From Streptomyces werraensis (GTDB lineage Bacteria; Actinomycetota; Actinomycetes; Streptomycetales; Streptomycetaceae), in assembly GCA_014656175.1 (NCBI GenBank), contig BNBX01000001.1:722121-786120 (forward strand): a stretch of DNA of 64,000 nt. Reading direction: 5' to 3'. Shown piece after piece: positions 9,683 to 18,734 of this stretch (its first letter is position 1; every line of letters starts with the position of its first letter). A program made the translations under genes and the position numbers. The notes beneath the pieces are model-generated. The model ran no database searches. It saw only the letters and a program-made list of their open reading frames with translations, and was not told the DNA's origin.

Positions 9683-10969
9683 CTACGCCGTCTTCTGCTC
9701 GCCCGAGCCGCGGCCGCGCGAGTCGCGCGGGATGAGCGTCGGGTTGACGTTGGAGAGCACCACGTCCGCGGTGATGACCACGCGGGCCACGTCCTTGCGG
9801 GACGGCACCTCGTACATCACGCCCTGGAGGACCTCCTCCATGATGGCGCGCAGGCCGCGGGCGCCGGTCTGGCGCAGGATCGCCTGGTCGGCGATGGCCT
9901 CCAGCGCCTCACGCTCGAAGTCCAGCTCCACACCGTCGAGTTCGAACAGCCTTTGGTACTGCTTCACCAGGGCGTTGCGCGGCTCGACGAGGATCTGCAG
10001 CAGCGCCTCGCGGTCGAGGTTGTGCACGCTGGTGATGACGGGGAGCCGGCCGATGAACTCGGGGATCATGCCGAACTTGACCAGGTCCTCCGGCATGACC
10101 TCCTCGAACTGGTCCTTGGACTCCATCTCCCGCTTGGAGCGGATCGTCGCGCCGAAGCCGATGCCCTTGGCGCCCGCCCGGCCCTCGATGATCTTCTCAA
10201 GACCGGCGAAGGCGCCGCCCACGATGAACAGCACGTTCGTCGTGTCGATCTGGATGAACTCCTGGTGCGGGTGCTTGCGCCCGCCCTGCGGCGGCACGGA
10301 GGCGGTGGTGCCCTCGAGGATCTTCAGCAGCGCCTGCTGCACGCCCTCGCCGCTCACGTCCCGGGTGATCGACGGGTTTTCGCTCTTCCGGGCGACCTTG
10401 TCGATCTCGTCGATGTAGATGATCCCGGTCTCGGCCTTCTTGACGTCGTAGTCGGCCGCCTGGATCAGCTTGAGCAGGATGTTCTCGACGTCCTCACCGA
10501 CGTAGCCGGCCTCGGTGAGCGCCGTGGCGTCGGCGATCGCGAAGGGGACGTTCAGCATGCGGGCGAGGGTCTGCGCCAGCAGGGTCTTGCCGGAGCCCGT
10601 GGGGCCCAGCAGCAGGATGTTGGACTTCGCCAGCTCGATGGCGTCGTCACGGCCCTGGGCGCCGCCGTTCTCACCGGCCTGGACGCGCTTGTAGTGGTTG
10701 TAGACCGCCACGGAGAGCGCCTTCTTGGCCGCCTCCTGGCCCACCACGTACCCCTCGAGGAACTCGTAGATCTCGCGGGGCTTGGGGAGCTCCTCCCAGC
10801 GGACCTCGCTGGTCTCTGCGAGCTCCTCCTCGATGATCTCGTTGCAGAGGTCGATGCACTCGTCGCAGATGTACACACCGGGCCCTGCGATGAGCTTCTT
10901 GACCTGCTTCTGGCTCTTGCCGCAGAACGAGCACTTGAGCAGATCGCCGCCGTCACCGATGCGTGCCAC
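9683..10969 (-). CDS. clpX: ATP-dependent Clp protease ATP-binding subunit ClpX
   Basis: AAA+ unfoldase that recognises degrons and feeds substrates to the ClpP peptidase. It is 428 residues. The N-terminal zinc-binding domain has cysteines 13, 16, 35 and 38. Walker A is GPTGSGKT (122-129), Walker B is IIYIDEID, and the RKH-type pore and IGF loop regions are present (GFGATIRSK near the substrate loop). It starts with GTG at 10969. It follows clpP2 in the same direction but is separated by 183 bases that hold a large inverted repeat, so it probably has its own promoter. Confidence 0.98.
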   Translation of the reverse strand: MARIGDGGDLLKCSFCGKSQKQVKKLIAGPGVYICDECIDLCNEIIEEELAETSEVRWEELPKPREIYEFLEGYVVGQEAAKKALSVAVYNHYKRVQAGENGGAQGRDDAIELAKSNILLLGPTGSGKTLLAQTLARMLNVPFAIADATALTEAGYVGEDVENILLKLIQAADYDVKKAETGIIYIDEIDKVARKSENPSITRDVSGEGVQQALLKILEGTTASVPPQGGRKHPHQEFIQIDTTNVLFIVGGAFAGLEKIIEGRAGAKGIGFGATIRSKREMESKDQFEEVMPEDLVKFGMIPEFIGRLPVITSVHNLDREALLQILVEPRNALVKQYQRLFELDGVELDFEREALEAIADQAILRQTGARGLRAIMEEVLQGVMYEVPSRKDVARVVITADVVLSNVNPTLIPRDSRGRGSGEQKTA

Positions 10970-11073
10970 GGTGTGCTTCCCCTTCGCCTGGGAGACGACC
11001 GGACGTCCGTGTCCGGCGGCTCCTGGTGCTGCCTTATGTCCGACGGTACCTTGCCTGGCCCCCCGTTCGGGCC

Positions 11074-11125
11074 CCCCTTGGCACGGTTCACTTTGACGTG
11101 GACCGTGCCAAACCGTGCCAAGGGG
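11074..11125. repeat. 15-base perfect inverted repeat with an extra repeat copy between clpP2 and clpX
   Basis: CCCCTTGGCACGGTT (11074-11088) is the exact reverse complement of AACCGTGCCAAGGGG (11111-11125). The 22-base spacer holds a third partial copy, ACCGTGCCA at 11102-11110, in direct orientation with 11112-11120. The position 28 bases past the clpP2 stop fits a terminator. The three-copy arrangement would also allow alternative hairpins or a protein operator upstream of clpX. Confidence 0.7.
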
Positions 11126-11152
11126 CGGCAGACGTTACACCCCAGCCCCGCA

Positions 11153-11860
11153 TCAGCGCAGGCTGGAGTTGTCCATCTTCCGGGTGGTGATGATCTGGTC
11201 GATCAGGCCGTACTCCAGCGCGTCCTCGGCCGTGAGGATCTTGTCGCGCTCGATGTCCTCGCGGATCTTCTCGATCGGACGGGTGGAGTGCTTGGCCAGC
11301 ATGTCCTCCAGCTGCGTGCGCATACGGAGGATCTCGTTGGCGGCGATCTCCAGGTCGGAGACCTGACCGCGGCCGGTCTCGCTGTACGGCTGGTGGATCA
11401 GCACCCGGGCGTTCGGCAGCGCCATGCGCTTGCCGGGCGTGCCGGCGGCGAGCAGGACGGCGGCGGCCGAGGCCGCCTGGCCCATGCACACCGTCTGGAT
11501 GTCCGGCTTCACGTACTGCATCGTGTCGTAGATCGCGGTGAGCGCGGTGAAGGAGCCGCCGGGGCTGTTGATGTAGACCGAGATGTCCCGGTCGGGGTCC
11601 ATCGACTCCAGGCACAGCAGCTGCGCCATGACGTCGTTGGCGGAGGCGTCGTCGATCTGCACGCCGAGGAAGATCACGCGCTCCTCGAAGAGCTTCGCGT
11701 ACGGGTCGTACTCGCGGATGCCCTGGGAGGTGCGCTCGACGAAGCGCGGAATGACGTAACGGGACTCGGCCTGCGGACCGGTGTAGCGGCCCTGCGAGCC
11801 GGTCATGTCCTGCACGGCCTGCATACGGTCGTAGATCCCGCTGCCGGGGAATGCGTTCAC
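11153..11860 (-). CDS. clpP2: ATP-dependent Clp protease proteolytic subunit ClpP2
   Basis: Serine peptidase subunit of the Clp protease, 235 residues, with the triad Ser131 (in GQAAS), His156 (LIHQP) and Asp206 (ERDK). Streptomyces ClpP1 and ClpP2 form a mixed tetradecamer that works with ClpX and ClpC. The N-terminus is about 40 residues longer than in Escherichia coli ClpP, as usual for this paralogue. The GTG start at 11860 is preceded by GGAG. It lies 109 bases downstream of clpP1 in the same direction, and the two are expected to form the clpP1P2 operon. Confidence 0.97.
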   Translation of the reverse strand: MNAFPGSGIYDRMQAVQDMTGSQGRYTGPQAESRYVIPRFVERTSQGIREYDPYAKLFEERVIFLGVQIDDASANDVMAQLLCLESMDPDRDISVYINSPGGSFTALTAIYDTMQYVKPDIQTVCMGQAASAAAVLLAAGTPGKRMALPNARVLIHQPYSETGRGQVSDLEIAANEILRMRTQLEDMLAKHSTRPIEKIREDIERDKILTAEDALEYGLIDQIITTRKMDNSSLR

Positions 11861-11969
11861 GGTGTCTCCTGAAAGGGGCTGAGGCGGTCGGCTGGGGCTG
11901 CTGGGGCCCCGGGCTCGGTCACGGGCCCGGGCGGGGTCCTACGGGGCTCGTGGAGCCTCGCAGCACCTC

Positions 11970-12629
11970 TCAGGCCCCGGTGCCGCCGCCGCCCGGCATG
12001 CCGGCGGCCGTGGCGATCACGTCGTCGATGAGGCCGTACTCCTTGGCCTCGAAGGCGTCGAACCAGCGGTCGCGGTCCGAGTCACGGGTGATCTGCTCGA
12101 CCGTCTGGCCCGTGTGCTGGGCGGTGAGCTCGGCCATGCGCCGCTTGGTGTGCAGCAGCCGCTCGGCGTGGATCTTGATGTCCGAGGCGGAGCCGGCGAG
12201 GCCTGCGGAGGGCTGGTGGATCAGGATCTCGGCGTTGGGCAGCGCGAAGCGCTTGCCGGGCGTGCCCGCGCTGAGCAGGAACTGCCCCATGGACGCCGCG
12301 AGACCCATGGCGATCGTCACCACGTCGTTCTTGATGTACTGCATGGTGTCGTAGATCGCCATGCCGGCCGTGATCGAACCGCCGGGGCTGTTGATGTAGA
12401 GGTAGATGTCCTTGTCGGGGTCCGAGGCAAGGAGCAGCAGCTGTGCGGTGATCTTGTTCGCGATGTCGTCGTCGACCGGCTGGCCGAGGAAGATGATCCG
12501 CTCGCCGAGCAGCCGGTTGTAGACCTGGTCGCCGAGGCCACCACCGATGGAAGGCTCGCCGGCGGCTGAAGGCATCAGATTCGTCACGTATCCACCTGCT
12601 CGTCTTACGACGGCGCCGGGCCGTCTCAC
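11970..12629 (-). CDS. clpP1: ATP-dependent Clp protease proteolytic subunit ClpP1
   Basis: Serine peptidase subunit, 219 residues, with Ser113 (GLAAS), His138 (LIHQP) and Asp187 (DRDRWF). In Streptomyces, ClpP1 is needed for normal aerial development and degrades regulators including PopR. The GTG at 12629 (AGGGA just upstream) gives the 219-residue form. A second GTG at 12587 with AGGTGGA before it would give a form lacking 14 residues that fits the minimal ClpP N-terminus, so both starts may be used. The C-terminus is Gly-rich. It heads the clpP1P2 operon, with a ClgR-like box upstream. Confidence 0.96.
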   Translation of the reverse strand: MRRPGAVVRRAGGYVTNLMPSAAGEPSIGGGLGDQVYNRLLGERIIFLGQPVDDDIANKITAQLLLLASDPDKDIYLYINSPGGSITAGMAIYDTMQYIKNDVVTIAMGLAASMGQFLLSAGTPGKRFALPNAEILIHQPSAGLAGSASDIKIHAERLLHTKRRMAELTAQHTGQTVEQITRDSDRDRWFDAFEAKEYGLIDDVIATAAGMPGGGGTGA

Positions 12630-12728
12630 GTGTTCCCTGCGGGGCGGGAGCCGTATCGGAGACTCCACTGCCCTGGTATTCATGGACCCTAACGCGCGGG
12701 TCCCTTCGGGGAATCCCGGAGATGGGAG

Positions 12729-12746
12729 TGTTCGCCGGGGGCGTAG
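12729..12746. promoter_or_regulatory. ClgR-like operator upstream of clpP1
   Basis: The sequence TGTTCGCCGGGGGCGTAG is an imperfect CGCC/GGCG dyad about 100 bases upstream of the clpP1 start. ClgR is the known activator of clpP1P2 in Streptomyces, and this matches the general CGCY-N-RGCG form of ClgR boxes as I recall it, with one deviating central base. Its distance from the start suits an activator site. Confidence 0.5.
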
Positions 12747-12817
12747 TCCGGTGCGGGTGCGCCGTGGTTGCCCGCGCGGTTCTCCGCGCCCCTGGGGCGT
12801 GCCGCCCCGGCGGTGGC

Positions 12818-12853
12818 GAGAAGGCCCCGGGGCTGGCGCCCCGGGGCCTTCTC
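12818..12853 (-). terminator. Terminator downstream of tig
   Basis: Perfect 15-base arms, GAGAAGGCCCCGGGG (12818-12832) and its complement (12839-12853), with a 6-base loop. It starts 23 bases after the tig stop and separates tig from clpP1. Confidence 0.85.
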
Positions 12854-12875
12854 ACATGATCACCGCTGCCGGGGC

Positions 12876-14273
12876 TCAGCCCTCGGTCTTCTCCTCGGCC
12901 TTCTCCTCGGCCTTCTCGTCGGCCGCGGCCTCGGAGGTCTCGGCCTCGGCGGCCTCGTCCTCGTCGTCCTCGAGGTCGACGATCTCGCCGTTGGTGTCCT
13001 TGACCGTGGCCTTCTCGACCACGACGGCCAGCGCCTTGCCGCGGGCGACCTCGCCGACGAGCAGCGGGACCTGGCCCTGCTCGACGACCGCCTGGGCGAA
13101 CTGGTCGGGCGACATGCCGGAGGAGGCCGCACGCCGCATGAGGTGCTCGGTGAGCTCCTCCTGGTTGACGTTGAGCTTCTCCTGCTTCACGAGCTCGTCG
13201 AGCACGAACTGGGTCTTGATGCCCTTGATCGCGGCCTCGCGGGTCTCGTTCTCGAACTCCTCCTCGGTCTTGCCCTGGATCTCCAGGTACTTCGCGAGGT
13301 CCAGGCCCATCTGGCCCAGCTGGTGGTGCTCGAGGTTGTGCTTGCGGGTGTTGATCTCGTCCTCGAGCAGCTTCTCGGGGACGGGCACCTCGACCAGCTC
13401 GAGCAGCTTGTCCAGGACGCGCTCCTGGGCCTGCGTGGCCTGGTCGTACTGCTTCATGTTCTCGAGACGCTTGCGGCTGTCCGCCTTCAGCTCCTCGAGG
13501 GTGTCGAACTCGGAGGCGAGCTGGGCGAACTCGTCGTCCAGCTCGGGCAGCTCACGCTTGGCGACCTGGGTGACCTTGACGGTGACCTCGGCCTCCTTGC
13601 CGGCCGCCGAGCCGCCCTTCAGCTCGGAGGTGAAGGTGGCCTCGCCACCGGCCTCCAGGCCCTTCACGGCGTCGTCGATGCCGTCCAGCAGCTCACCGGA
13701 GCCGATCGTGTAGGAGACGCCGCTGGCGACGCCGTCCTCGAGGACCTCTCCGTCGACCTTGGCCTCGAGGTCGATGGTGACCACGTCGCCGTCCTCGGCG
13801 GCCCGCTCGACCGGGGTCGTGGAGGCGAAGCGCTCACGGAGCTGCTCCACCGACTTCTCCACGTCCTCGTCGGTGACCTCGACGGCGTCGACCTCGACCT
13901 CGATGCCGGAGTAGTCCGGGATCTCGATGGCCGGGCGGATGTCGACCTCGGCGGTGAAGTTCAGCGTCTCGCCGTCCTTCAGCTCCGTGATGTCGACCTC
14001 GGGCTGGCCCAGGGGGCTCAGCTCCGCCTCGTTCACGGCGTCGGTGTAGAACTTCGGGAGGGCGTCGTTGACCGCCTCCTCCAGGACCGCACCACGGCCG
14101 AAGCGCTGGTCGATGACCCGGGCCGGGACCTTGCCCTTGCGGAAGCCCTTCACCGTGACCTGCTGGTTGATCTTCTTGTACGCCGCGTCGAGGCTGTCCT
14201 TGAGCTCCTCGAAGGGCACCTCGACAGTGAGCCGAACCCGGGTCGGGTTCAGGGTCTCCACGGCGCTCTTCAC
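12876..14273 (-). CDS. tig: Trigger factor (ribosome-associated chaperone/prolyl isomerase)
   Basis: It binds nascent chains at the ribosome exit and has an FKBP-type prolyl isomerase domain. It is 465 residues. The ribosome-binding signature is [10 protein letters not shown] near residues 41-50. The PPIase domain spans about 155-240 ([14 protein letters not shown]), and the helical chaperone arms follow. The last 35 residues are an almost uninterrupted Glu/Ala/Asp tail ([20 protein letters not shown]), typical of actinobacterial trigger factors. I chose the GTG at 14273, with AAGGAG 8 bases upstream; longer frames run into tRNA-Pro. It stands next to the clp genes but ends in its own terminator. 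Confidence 0.96.
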   Translation of the reverse strand: MKSAVETLNPTRVRLTVEVPFEELKDSLDAAYKKINQQVTVKGFRKGKVPARVIDQRFGRGAVLEEAVNDALPKFYTDAVNEAELSPLGQPEVDITELKDGETLNFTAEVDIRPAIEIPDYSGIEVEVDAVEVTDEDVEKSVEQLRERFASTTPVERAAEDGDVVTIDLEAKVDGEVLEDGVASGVSYTIGSGELLDGIDDAVKGLEAGGEATFTSELKGGSAAGKEAEVTVKVTQVAKRELPELDDEFAQLASEFDTLEELKADSRKRLENMKQYDQATQAQERVLDKLLELVEVPVPEKLLEDEINTRKHNLEHHQLGQMGLDLAKYLEIQGKTEEEFENETREAAIKGIKTQFVLDELVKQEKLNVNQEELTEHLMRRAASSGMSPDQFAQAVVEQGQVPLLVGEVARGKALAVVVEKATVKDTNGEIVDLEDDEDEAAEAETSEAAADEKAEEKAEEKTEG

Positions 14274-14441
14274 GGTTCGGTCTCCTTGTGGCTGACTTCT
14301 CGGGTTCTGCCGGGACCAGAGCGGTCCGGCCGATTCGCCGCCCGGAGGACTTTCAGAGACACACGGGCGTGCAGCTTGCATAGTAACGGCAGCGGCTGCG
14401 GCACCCAAAAGGCGATCACCGATGGTGAGCAGGTGGCTGGT

Positions 14442-14514
14442 CGGGGTGGCGGGATTTGAACCCACGGCCTTCCGCTCCCAAAGCGGACGCGCTACCAAGC
14501 TGCGCCACACCCCG
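14442..14514 (-). tRNA. tRNA-Pro(UGG)
   Basis: Read on the minus strand, the 73 bases fold as a complete cloverleaf. The acceptor stem is CGGGGTG/CACCCCG, and the D arm holds GCGCAGCTTGGTAGCGC. The anticodon loop is TTTGGGA, giving anticodon TGG, and the T arm has GGTTCAAATCC. CCA is not encoded. No integrated element is attached to it. Confidence 0.96.
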
Positions 14515-14681
14515 TCTGGTGCGATCCGTAGGGTACATGCACGCGGGCGAAAGGTCCGCCGCCTTTACGGGCTGCGGAGCACCGCCCGGCGGGCCGGCCG
14601 GACACAGGGTGTGCGGCGAGGGCGCACGACCCGCTACGATGCCTGTCGGTGCCGCGGTCACGGACGCGCGGCGCGCACCGT

Positions 14682-14752
14682 GCGGGCGTAGCTCAATGGT
14701 AGAGCCCCAGTCTTCCAAACTGGCTACGCGGGTTCGATTCCCGTCGCCCGCT
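14682..14752 (+). tRNA. tRNA-Gly(UCC)
   Basis: 71 bases with acceptor stem GCGGGCG/CGCCCGC and discriminator T. The D arm is GCTCAATGGTAGAGC, the anticodon loop CTTCCAA gives anticodon TCC, and the T loop is GGTTCGATTCC. It is followed within 10 bases by a strong hairpin. Confidence 0.97.
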
Positions 14753-14761
14753 CTGAACGGC

Positions 14762-14806
14762 CGAAGGCCCAGGTGAGAGGGTGTACACCCACTCCCTGGG
14801 CCTTCG
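14762..14806 (+). terminator. Terminator downstream of tRNA-Gly
   Basis: Arms CGAAGGCCCAGG (14762-14773) and CCTGGGCCTTCG (14795-14806) are perfect. The loop itself contains a palindrome, GGGTGTACACCC, so the hairpin can extend almost to its tip. Confidence 0.85.
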
Positions 14807-14896
14807 TCGTCCCTCGGGACCGGCCGCCTCAGGCGGTCCCGTACCGCCGGGCGGGACCGGGCGCCTCCCGCGCGGAGCTCTGCCGTGGGGGCGGGG

Positions 14897-15091
14897 TCAG
14901 AAGCTGATGGAGTTGATCATCTCGGCTATCGAGTCCAGGAAGCGCTGGATGTCGTCGGCCATGCCCGTCGAGGCGAGGAAGAAGCCGAAGAGGACGGCGA
15001 CGATCGCCGGCCCGGCCTTGATGGAGCCACCTCTCAGCAGCACCACCAGGATGATCGCCAACAGCAGCACCACTGACAGTGAAATGGCCAC
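14897..15091 (-). CDS. Small hydrophobic membrane protein (64 residues)
   Basis: Starts with GTG at 15091. Residues 2-20 form one membrane helix (AISLSVVLLLAIILVVLL), followed by a short basic loop (RGGSIKAGP). A second hydrophobic stretch is at 28-40, and the amphipathic tail reads ADDIQRFLDSIAEMINSISF. I do not recognise the function. The hydrophobicity pattern and good codon bias argue that it is a genuine small gene. It is isolated, with a hairpin on one side and over 600 non-coding bases on the other. Confidence 0.65.
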   Translation of the reverse strand: MAISLSVVLLLAIILVVLLRGGSIKAGPAIVAVLFGFFLASTGMADDIQRFLDSIAEMINSISF

Positions 15092-15601
15092 AACTGATCA
15101 CACCCTTGGTCGGTTCGGCTTCCCCGGCCCGGGCGACGCATCCCCGCGCACCCCGCCAGAACCATCGTGCCACCAACACGCCCGCCCTAACCGGCGGCTG
15201 ACACATCGTCCGTCCCGCCGTCCCGCCGCCGTCGCCCCCGTACCGGACACGAAGGGGCAACACCTGTTTCCCGTACGGCAATTCGAGAGAACACCCGAAC
15301 GAGTAATTGGACGCCCCCGTCAGCACTTGCCCAGGAATTACGGACGCCTTCTCCTCCCCGCCCTCACATCGTGTTCGCAGACCATTCGAATAATCCCTGT
15401 TCCACCCCCACAAGGGGACATGTCACCGGAGTCCCCACCCGCTCCCATGACCGGACTGATCCGGAACAATCCTGACAAGGACGGCTCACATGAGGGCCAA
15501 CACAGCACGTCTTCACCTGTGTTGCCCATCACGCCCACGCCATGCACGCATTACCGATTCCGGGGTACTCGAACGCGATAACCAGGAATGACGTCGGGCG
15601 T
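15092..15601. other. Non-coding stretch between the small membrane protein and an acyltransferase
   Basis: About 500 bases of noticeably lower GC than the surroundings, with no frame showing Streptomyces codon bias. A 69-codon leftward frame (15338-15547) is not convincing. I see no repeat or RNA fold that I can name. Confidence 0.5.
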
Positions 15602-15631
15602 TTTACGGATTCCCGAAGACGACGCTAGGGT
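15602..15631 (+). promoter_or_regulatory. Likely promoter of the second acyltransferase gene
   Basis: TTTACG (15602-15607), an 18-base spacer, and TAGGGT (15626-15631) fit an HrdB-type promoter about 85 bases before the start codon. Confidence 0.45.
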
Positions 15632-15715
15632 GCCTGAGATGTTCCACGCTGCCTCGTCCCCCGAAAGCGCAGCGAGCTCCCCGACCGCCTCCCCGTTCCA
15701 CCGCCGGGAGGGCCA

Positions 15716-16909
15716 GTGACGAACTCGCAGCGACCGTACGGCAACAGCAGGACGCCGCTCCCTCCGGTGCAGACGCCGGCGGACGGAGTGCCGACCCCGC
15801 GCACCCGGACCCCGGAGGGTTCCCGGCCCGCCCCGGGAGGCAGACAGCGCGACGCCTTCTTCGACAACGCCAAGTACCTGGCGATCGTGCTGGTGGCCGT
15901 CGGCCACGCCTGGGGGCAGCTCCTGGACGACGGGGCGGTCGAGACGGCCTACCGGGTCGTCTACACCTTCCACATGCCGGCGTTCATCCTCATCTCCGGC
16001 TACTTCTCCCGCAGCTTCGACCTGCGCCCCAAGCACGTCCGGCGGCTGATCACCGGAGTCGTCGTCCCCTACGTGGTCTTCGAGACCGCGTACTCCCTCT
16101 TCCAGCGCTACGGCAACGACGAGCCGGGGCACGGCATCACGCTGCTGGACCCCACCTACCACCTGTGGTTCCTGTGCGCACTGTTCGTGTGGCGGATCAC
16201 CACACCGGTGTGGAAGGCGGTCAAGCACCCGCTGCCGGTGTCGCTGGTCCTCGCCGCGCTGGGTTCGCTGTCCCCGCAGATCGGCGACGACCTGGAGCTC
16301 CAGCGGGTGCTGCAGTTCCTCCCCTTCTTCGTGCTGGGCCTGACTCTGCGTCCCGAGCACTTCCGGATGGTCAAGCGCCGCTCGGTGCGCCTGGCGTCCG
16401 TGCCGGTGTTCGTCGCGGCGGCGCTCACGGCCTGGACGACGATGCCGTACCTGCGGCTCGGGTGGCTGTACCACAGCGACTCCGCCCAGGAGTTGGGCAC
16501 CGCCTGGTGGACCGGCCCGGTCATGGTGTGGGCCACGCTCGGCTGCTCCCTGGTGACGACCGTCTGCTTCTTCGCCTGGGTGCCGCGCCGCCGCATGTGG
16601 TTCACGTCCCTCGGCGCGGGCACCGTCTACGGCTACCTGCTGCACGCCTTCCTGGTGCGCGCGGGCAACTACACGGACTTCTACGACCGGCCCGCGCTGC
16701 ACGAGCCGCTCGGTGTGCTGGGACTCACCGTCTTCGCGGCCGCCGCCGTGACGCTGCTGTGCACCCGGCCGGTGCAGCGGGCGCTGCGCTGCGTGGTGGA
16801 GCCGCGCATGGAGTGGGCGTTCCGCCGGGACGCGGGCGAGGCGGCCCGGGTCCGTGAGCAGTACCGACCCGTCGAGGTGCGGGCGCCGGGCGAGAAGGTC
16901 TCCGTCTAA
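15716..16909 (+). CDS. Acyltransferase family membrane protein
   Basis: Multi-pass membrane protein of 397 residues of the acyltransferase-3 / YcfT-like type. An approximately 45-residue Pro/Arg-rich cytosolic head leads into the hallmark RDAFFDNAKYLAIVLVAVGH (histidine at the end of helix 1), then FHMPAFILISGYFSRSF. About ten membrane segments follow, with a basic cytosolic tail. Such proteins acylate extracytoplasmic sugars or polymers, but the acceptor is not evident. The GTG at 15716 is preceded by GGGAGGG. It differs clearly from the acyltransferase between valS and folC. Its 3' end overlaps the convergent HD-protein gene by 4 bases. Confidence 0.85.
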   Translation: MTNSQRPYGNSRTPLPPVQTPADGVPTPRTRTPEGSRPAPGGRQRDAFFDNAKYLAIVLVAVGHAWGQLLDDGAVETAYRVVYTFHMPAFILISGYFSRSFDLRPKHVRRLITGVVVPYVVFETAYSLFQRYGNDEPGHGITLLDPTYHLWFLCALFVWRITTPVWKAVKHPLPVSLVLAALGSLSPQIGDDLELQRVLQFLPFFVLGLTLRPEHFRMVKRRSVRLASVPVFVAAALTAWTTMPYLRLGWLYHSDSAQELGTAWWTGPVMVWATLGCSLVTTVCFFAWVPRRRMWFTSLGAGTVYGYLLHAFLVRAGNYTDFYDRPALHEPLGVLGLTVFAAAAVTLLCTRPVQRALRCVVEPRMEWAFRRDAGEAARVREQYRPVEVRAPGEKVSV

Positions 16910-17349
16910 GTTCCCGCGTCCAGGCCCAGAAGGGCCCGCATCCGCGCGTACTTGTCGGCCAGCCGGGCGCGGGTGGCGTCGTCGAGGACGGCGAGGCGGT
17001 CCGGGTCGGCGTTGTGCGCCAGGTCCGCCTCCTTCACCAGCAGCGCGCCCGGCGTGGACAGGATGCGCGCCGCGTACTCCTCGGGCGGCTCGCCGGACCG
17101 CTTGGTCACGGCGAGGACGATGTCCTTGGTGCGCCGGGTGAGAGCCGCCTCCTCCAGCCACGCGGGGCTCAGCCTGTCGTCCTCCACGGCGTCGTGCAGC
17201 CAGGCCGCCGCGATCTGCTCGTCGTCGCCGCCCCGCAGCCGTACGCCCTCGGCGACCGCGTGCAGGTGCTCGGCGTAGGGGCGCCCGGCCTTGTCGGTCT
17301 GGCCGGCGTGCGCGGCGCGGGCGGTGGCCTCGACCTCGGCCAGGTCCAT
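16906..17349 (-). CDS. HD-domain protein, Mesh1-like single-domain (p)ppGpp hydrolase candidate
   Basis: 147 residues from the ATG at 17349; a GTG six codons upstream is possible. The whole protein is one HD domain resembling the hydrolase half of RelA/SpoT enzymes. It shows AHAGQTDKAGRPYAEHL with H28, then WLHDAVEDD supplying the HD pair (H52, D53) with E56/D57 in the HDxxED arrangement. KEADLAHN follows, with D109 and N113. There is no synthetase, TGS or ACT domain. By family knowledge, such stand-alone proteins can hydrolyse (p)ppGpp or related nucleotides; the substrate here is inferred. It is transcribed leftwards next to the SpoIIE-type phosphatase gene. Confidence 0.8.
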   Translation of the reverse strand: MDLAEVEATARAAHAGQTDKAGRPYAEHLHAVAEGVRLRGGDDEQIAAAWLHDAVEDDRLSPAWLEEAALTRRTKDIVLAVTKRSGEPPEEYAARILSTPGALLVKEADLAHNADPDRLAVLDDATRARLADKYARMRALLGLDAGT

Positions 17350-17390
17350 GATCGGTGTCCGGTTCACGCGAACAGTGTGCCCGGCGCGGC

Positions 17391-18569
17391 TCAGCGGGCC
17401 GCGGCCGCGGTGGGGCCCTCGCGGCAGATCAGCAGCAGCGCCCGGTCGTCGTTGACGTCCTTGGCGACGGCCTCGATGAGGTGCCAGGCGGCGCCGTGGA
17501 AGCCGCCGGCGACATAGCGGTCGGCCTCGCCGGTGAGCCGGTCGATGCCCTCGACCATGTCCCGGTCGGAGGTCTCCACCAGGCCGTCCGTGAACAGCAT
17601 CAGCACGTCGCCGGGGCGCAGCGAGCCCTTCACCGGGTCGAACTGGGCGCCGTCGTACACGCCCAGCAGGGGCCCGTCGGCGGCCTTCTCCTCCCAGCGG
17701 CCGCTGCCCGCGCTGAGCTGCAGGCCGGGCGGGTGTCCGGCGGAGTAGAGCTCGTAGTCGCCGGAGTCCAGGTCGAGGACCAGGTGGATGGAGGTGGCGA
17801 AGCCCTCGTCCCAGTCCTGGCGGAGCAGATAGCCGTTGGCGGCAGGGAGGAAGTCGTGCGGGGGCAGGCTGCCGAGCAGGCCGCCGAAGGCGCCCGACAG
17901 CAGCAGGGCGCGCGAACCGGCGTCCATGCCCTTGCCGGAGACGTCGGTGAGGACGACCTCCAGGGTGCGTCCGCCGTTGGTGCGTGCCGCGACCACGAAG
18001 TCGCCGGAGAAGGACTGGCCGCCCGCGGGACGGAGCGCCATCTCCCGGTGCCAGCCCGTCGGCAGCTTGGGCAGCTTGCTCTGCACGCGGATGCGTTCAC
18101 GCAGGTCGAACAGCATGGTGCCGCCGCGCCGCCAGGGCACGCCGACCCGGCTGCGGAACTGGGCGACGAGCAGCCCGAAGAAGCCGCAGGCCGCGACGAC
18201 CAGAACCACGCCGGGGGTGACCCGGGCCACGCCCTCGGTGTACGGGCCGAGTTGCACCGCCTCCACGATCAGCGCGGTGGCCGCCGCCGCGTAGAGCCCG
18301 AGCAGGCTGGCCGGGCGCAGCAGCAGGCCGCCCGCGACGATCGGGACGCACAGGGCGGACGGCGCGCACCACACGGAGTTGGCGAGGGTGCCGGCCGCGA
18401 TCAGCGGGACGGTGAGGAGCAGTCCGGCGAGTGCGATCCAGTCCGAGCCGTCGCCGCGGAAGTAGTCGACGGCTGCCCGGCGCACGCCGACGCGGGCCCG
18501 GTGCCACTGCTTCTTCAACCGGGCCGTGAACGTATCGGCCGCCGCGCGCCGCTCTCGTCCTGCTGCCAT
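17391..18569 (-). CDS. Membrane-bound PP2C/SpoIIE-type serine phosphatase
   Basis: 392 residues. The N-terminus has a basic segment and about four membrane helices (roughly residues 45-65, 70-85, 90-105 and 118-135). The cytosolic part from about 165 is a SpoIIE/RsbU-type PP2C phosphatase. The metal-binding and core motifs are FSGDF, DVSGKGMDAG, AGHPPGLQL, LFTDGLVETSDR and a final DDRALLLI. Such enzymes dephosphorylate anti-anti-sigma factors in partner-switching cascades. No partner gene lies alongside, so the target is unknown. It starts with ATG at 18569 and is divergent from the acetyltransferase gene. Confidence 0.88.
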   Translation of the reverse strand: MAAGRERRAAADTFTARLKKQWHRARVGVRRAAVDYFRGDGSDWIALAGLLLTVPLIAAGTLANSVWCAPSALCVPIVAGGLLLRPASLLGLYAAAATALIVEAVQLGPYTEGVARVTPGVVLVVAACGFFGLLVAQFRSRVGVPWRRGGTMLFDLRERIRVQSKLPKLPTGWHREMALRPAGGQSFSGDFVVAARTNGGRTLEVVLTDVSGKGMDAGSRALLLSGAFGGLLGSLPPHDFLPAANGYLLRQDWDEGFATSIHLVLDLDSGDYELYSAGHPPGLQLSAGSGRWEEKAADGPLLGVYDGAQFDPVKGSLRPGDVLMLFTDGLVETSDRDMVEGIDRLTGEADRYVAGGFHGAAWHLIEAVAKDVNDDRALLLICREGPTAAAAR

Positions 18570-18734
18570 CAGTTCGGGACCCTATCCATCCAACCGGCCG
18601 CTTGGCACGGGAGGTCCAGCTTGTCCCCTCTGACGGGGACCGGACTCACAGTGAACTTCACCCGGGGCCGTCCCGGGGCCCGGGCCGCGGAAATTGCCTC
18701 GACCCGATTCCGGAGCCCTGGTAGGCATGACCCC

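Noticed and set aside
14442..14752. tRNA-Pro and tRNA-Gly as integration sites for a mobile element
   Set aside because: Both tRNAs are intact and I see no integrase, excisionase or repeated 3' tRNA end nearby.
15338..15547. 69-codon leftward frame in the low-GC gap before the second acyltransferase
   Set aside because: Composition and codon use do not resemble neighbouring genes and no ribosome site is visible.
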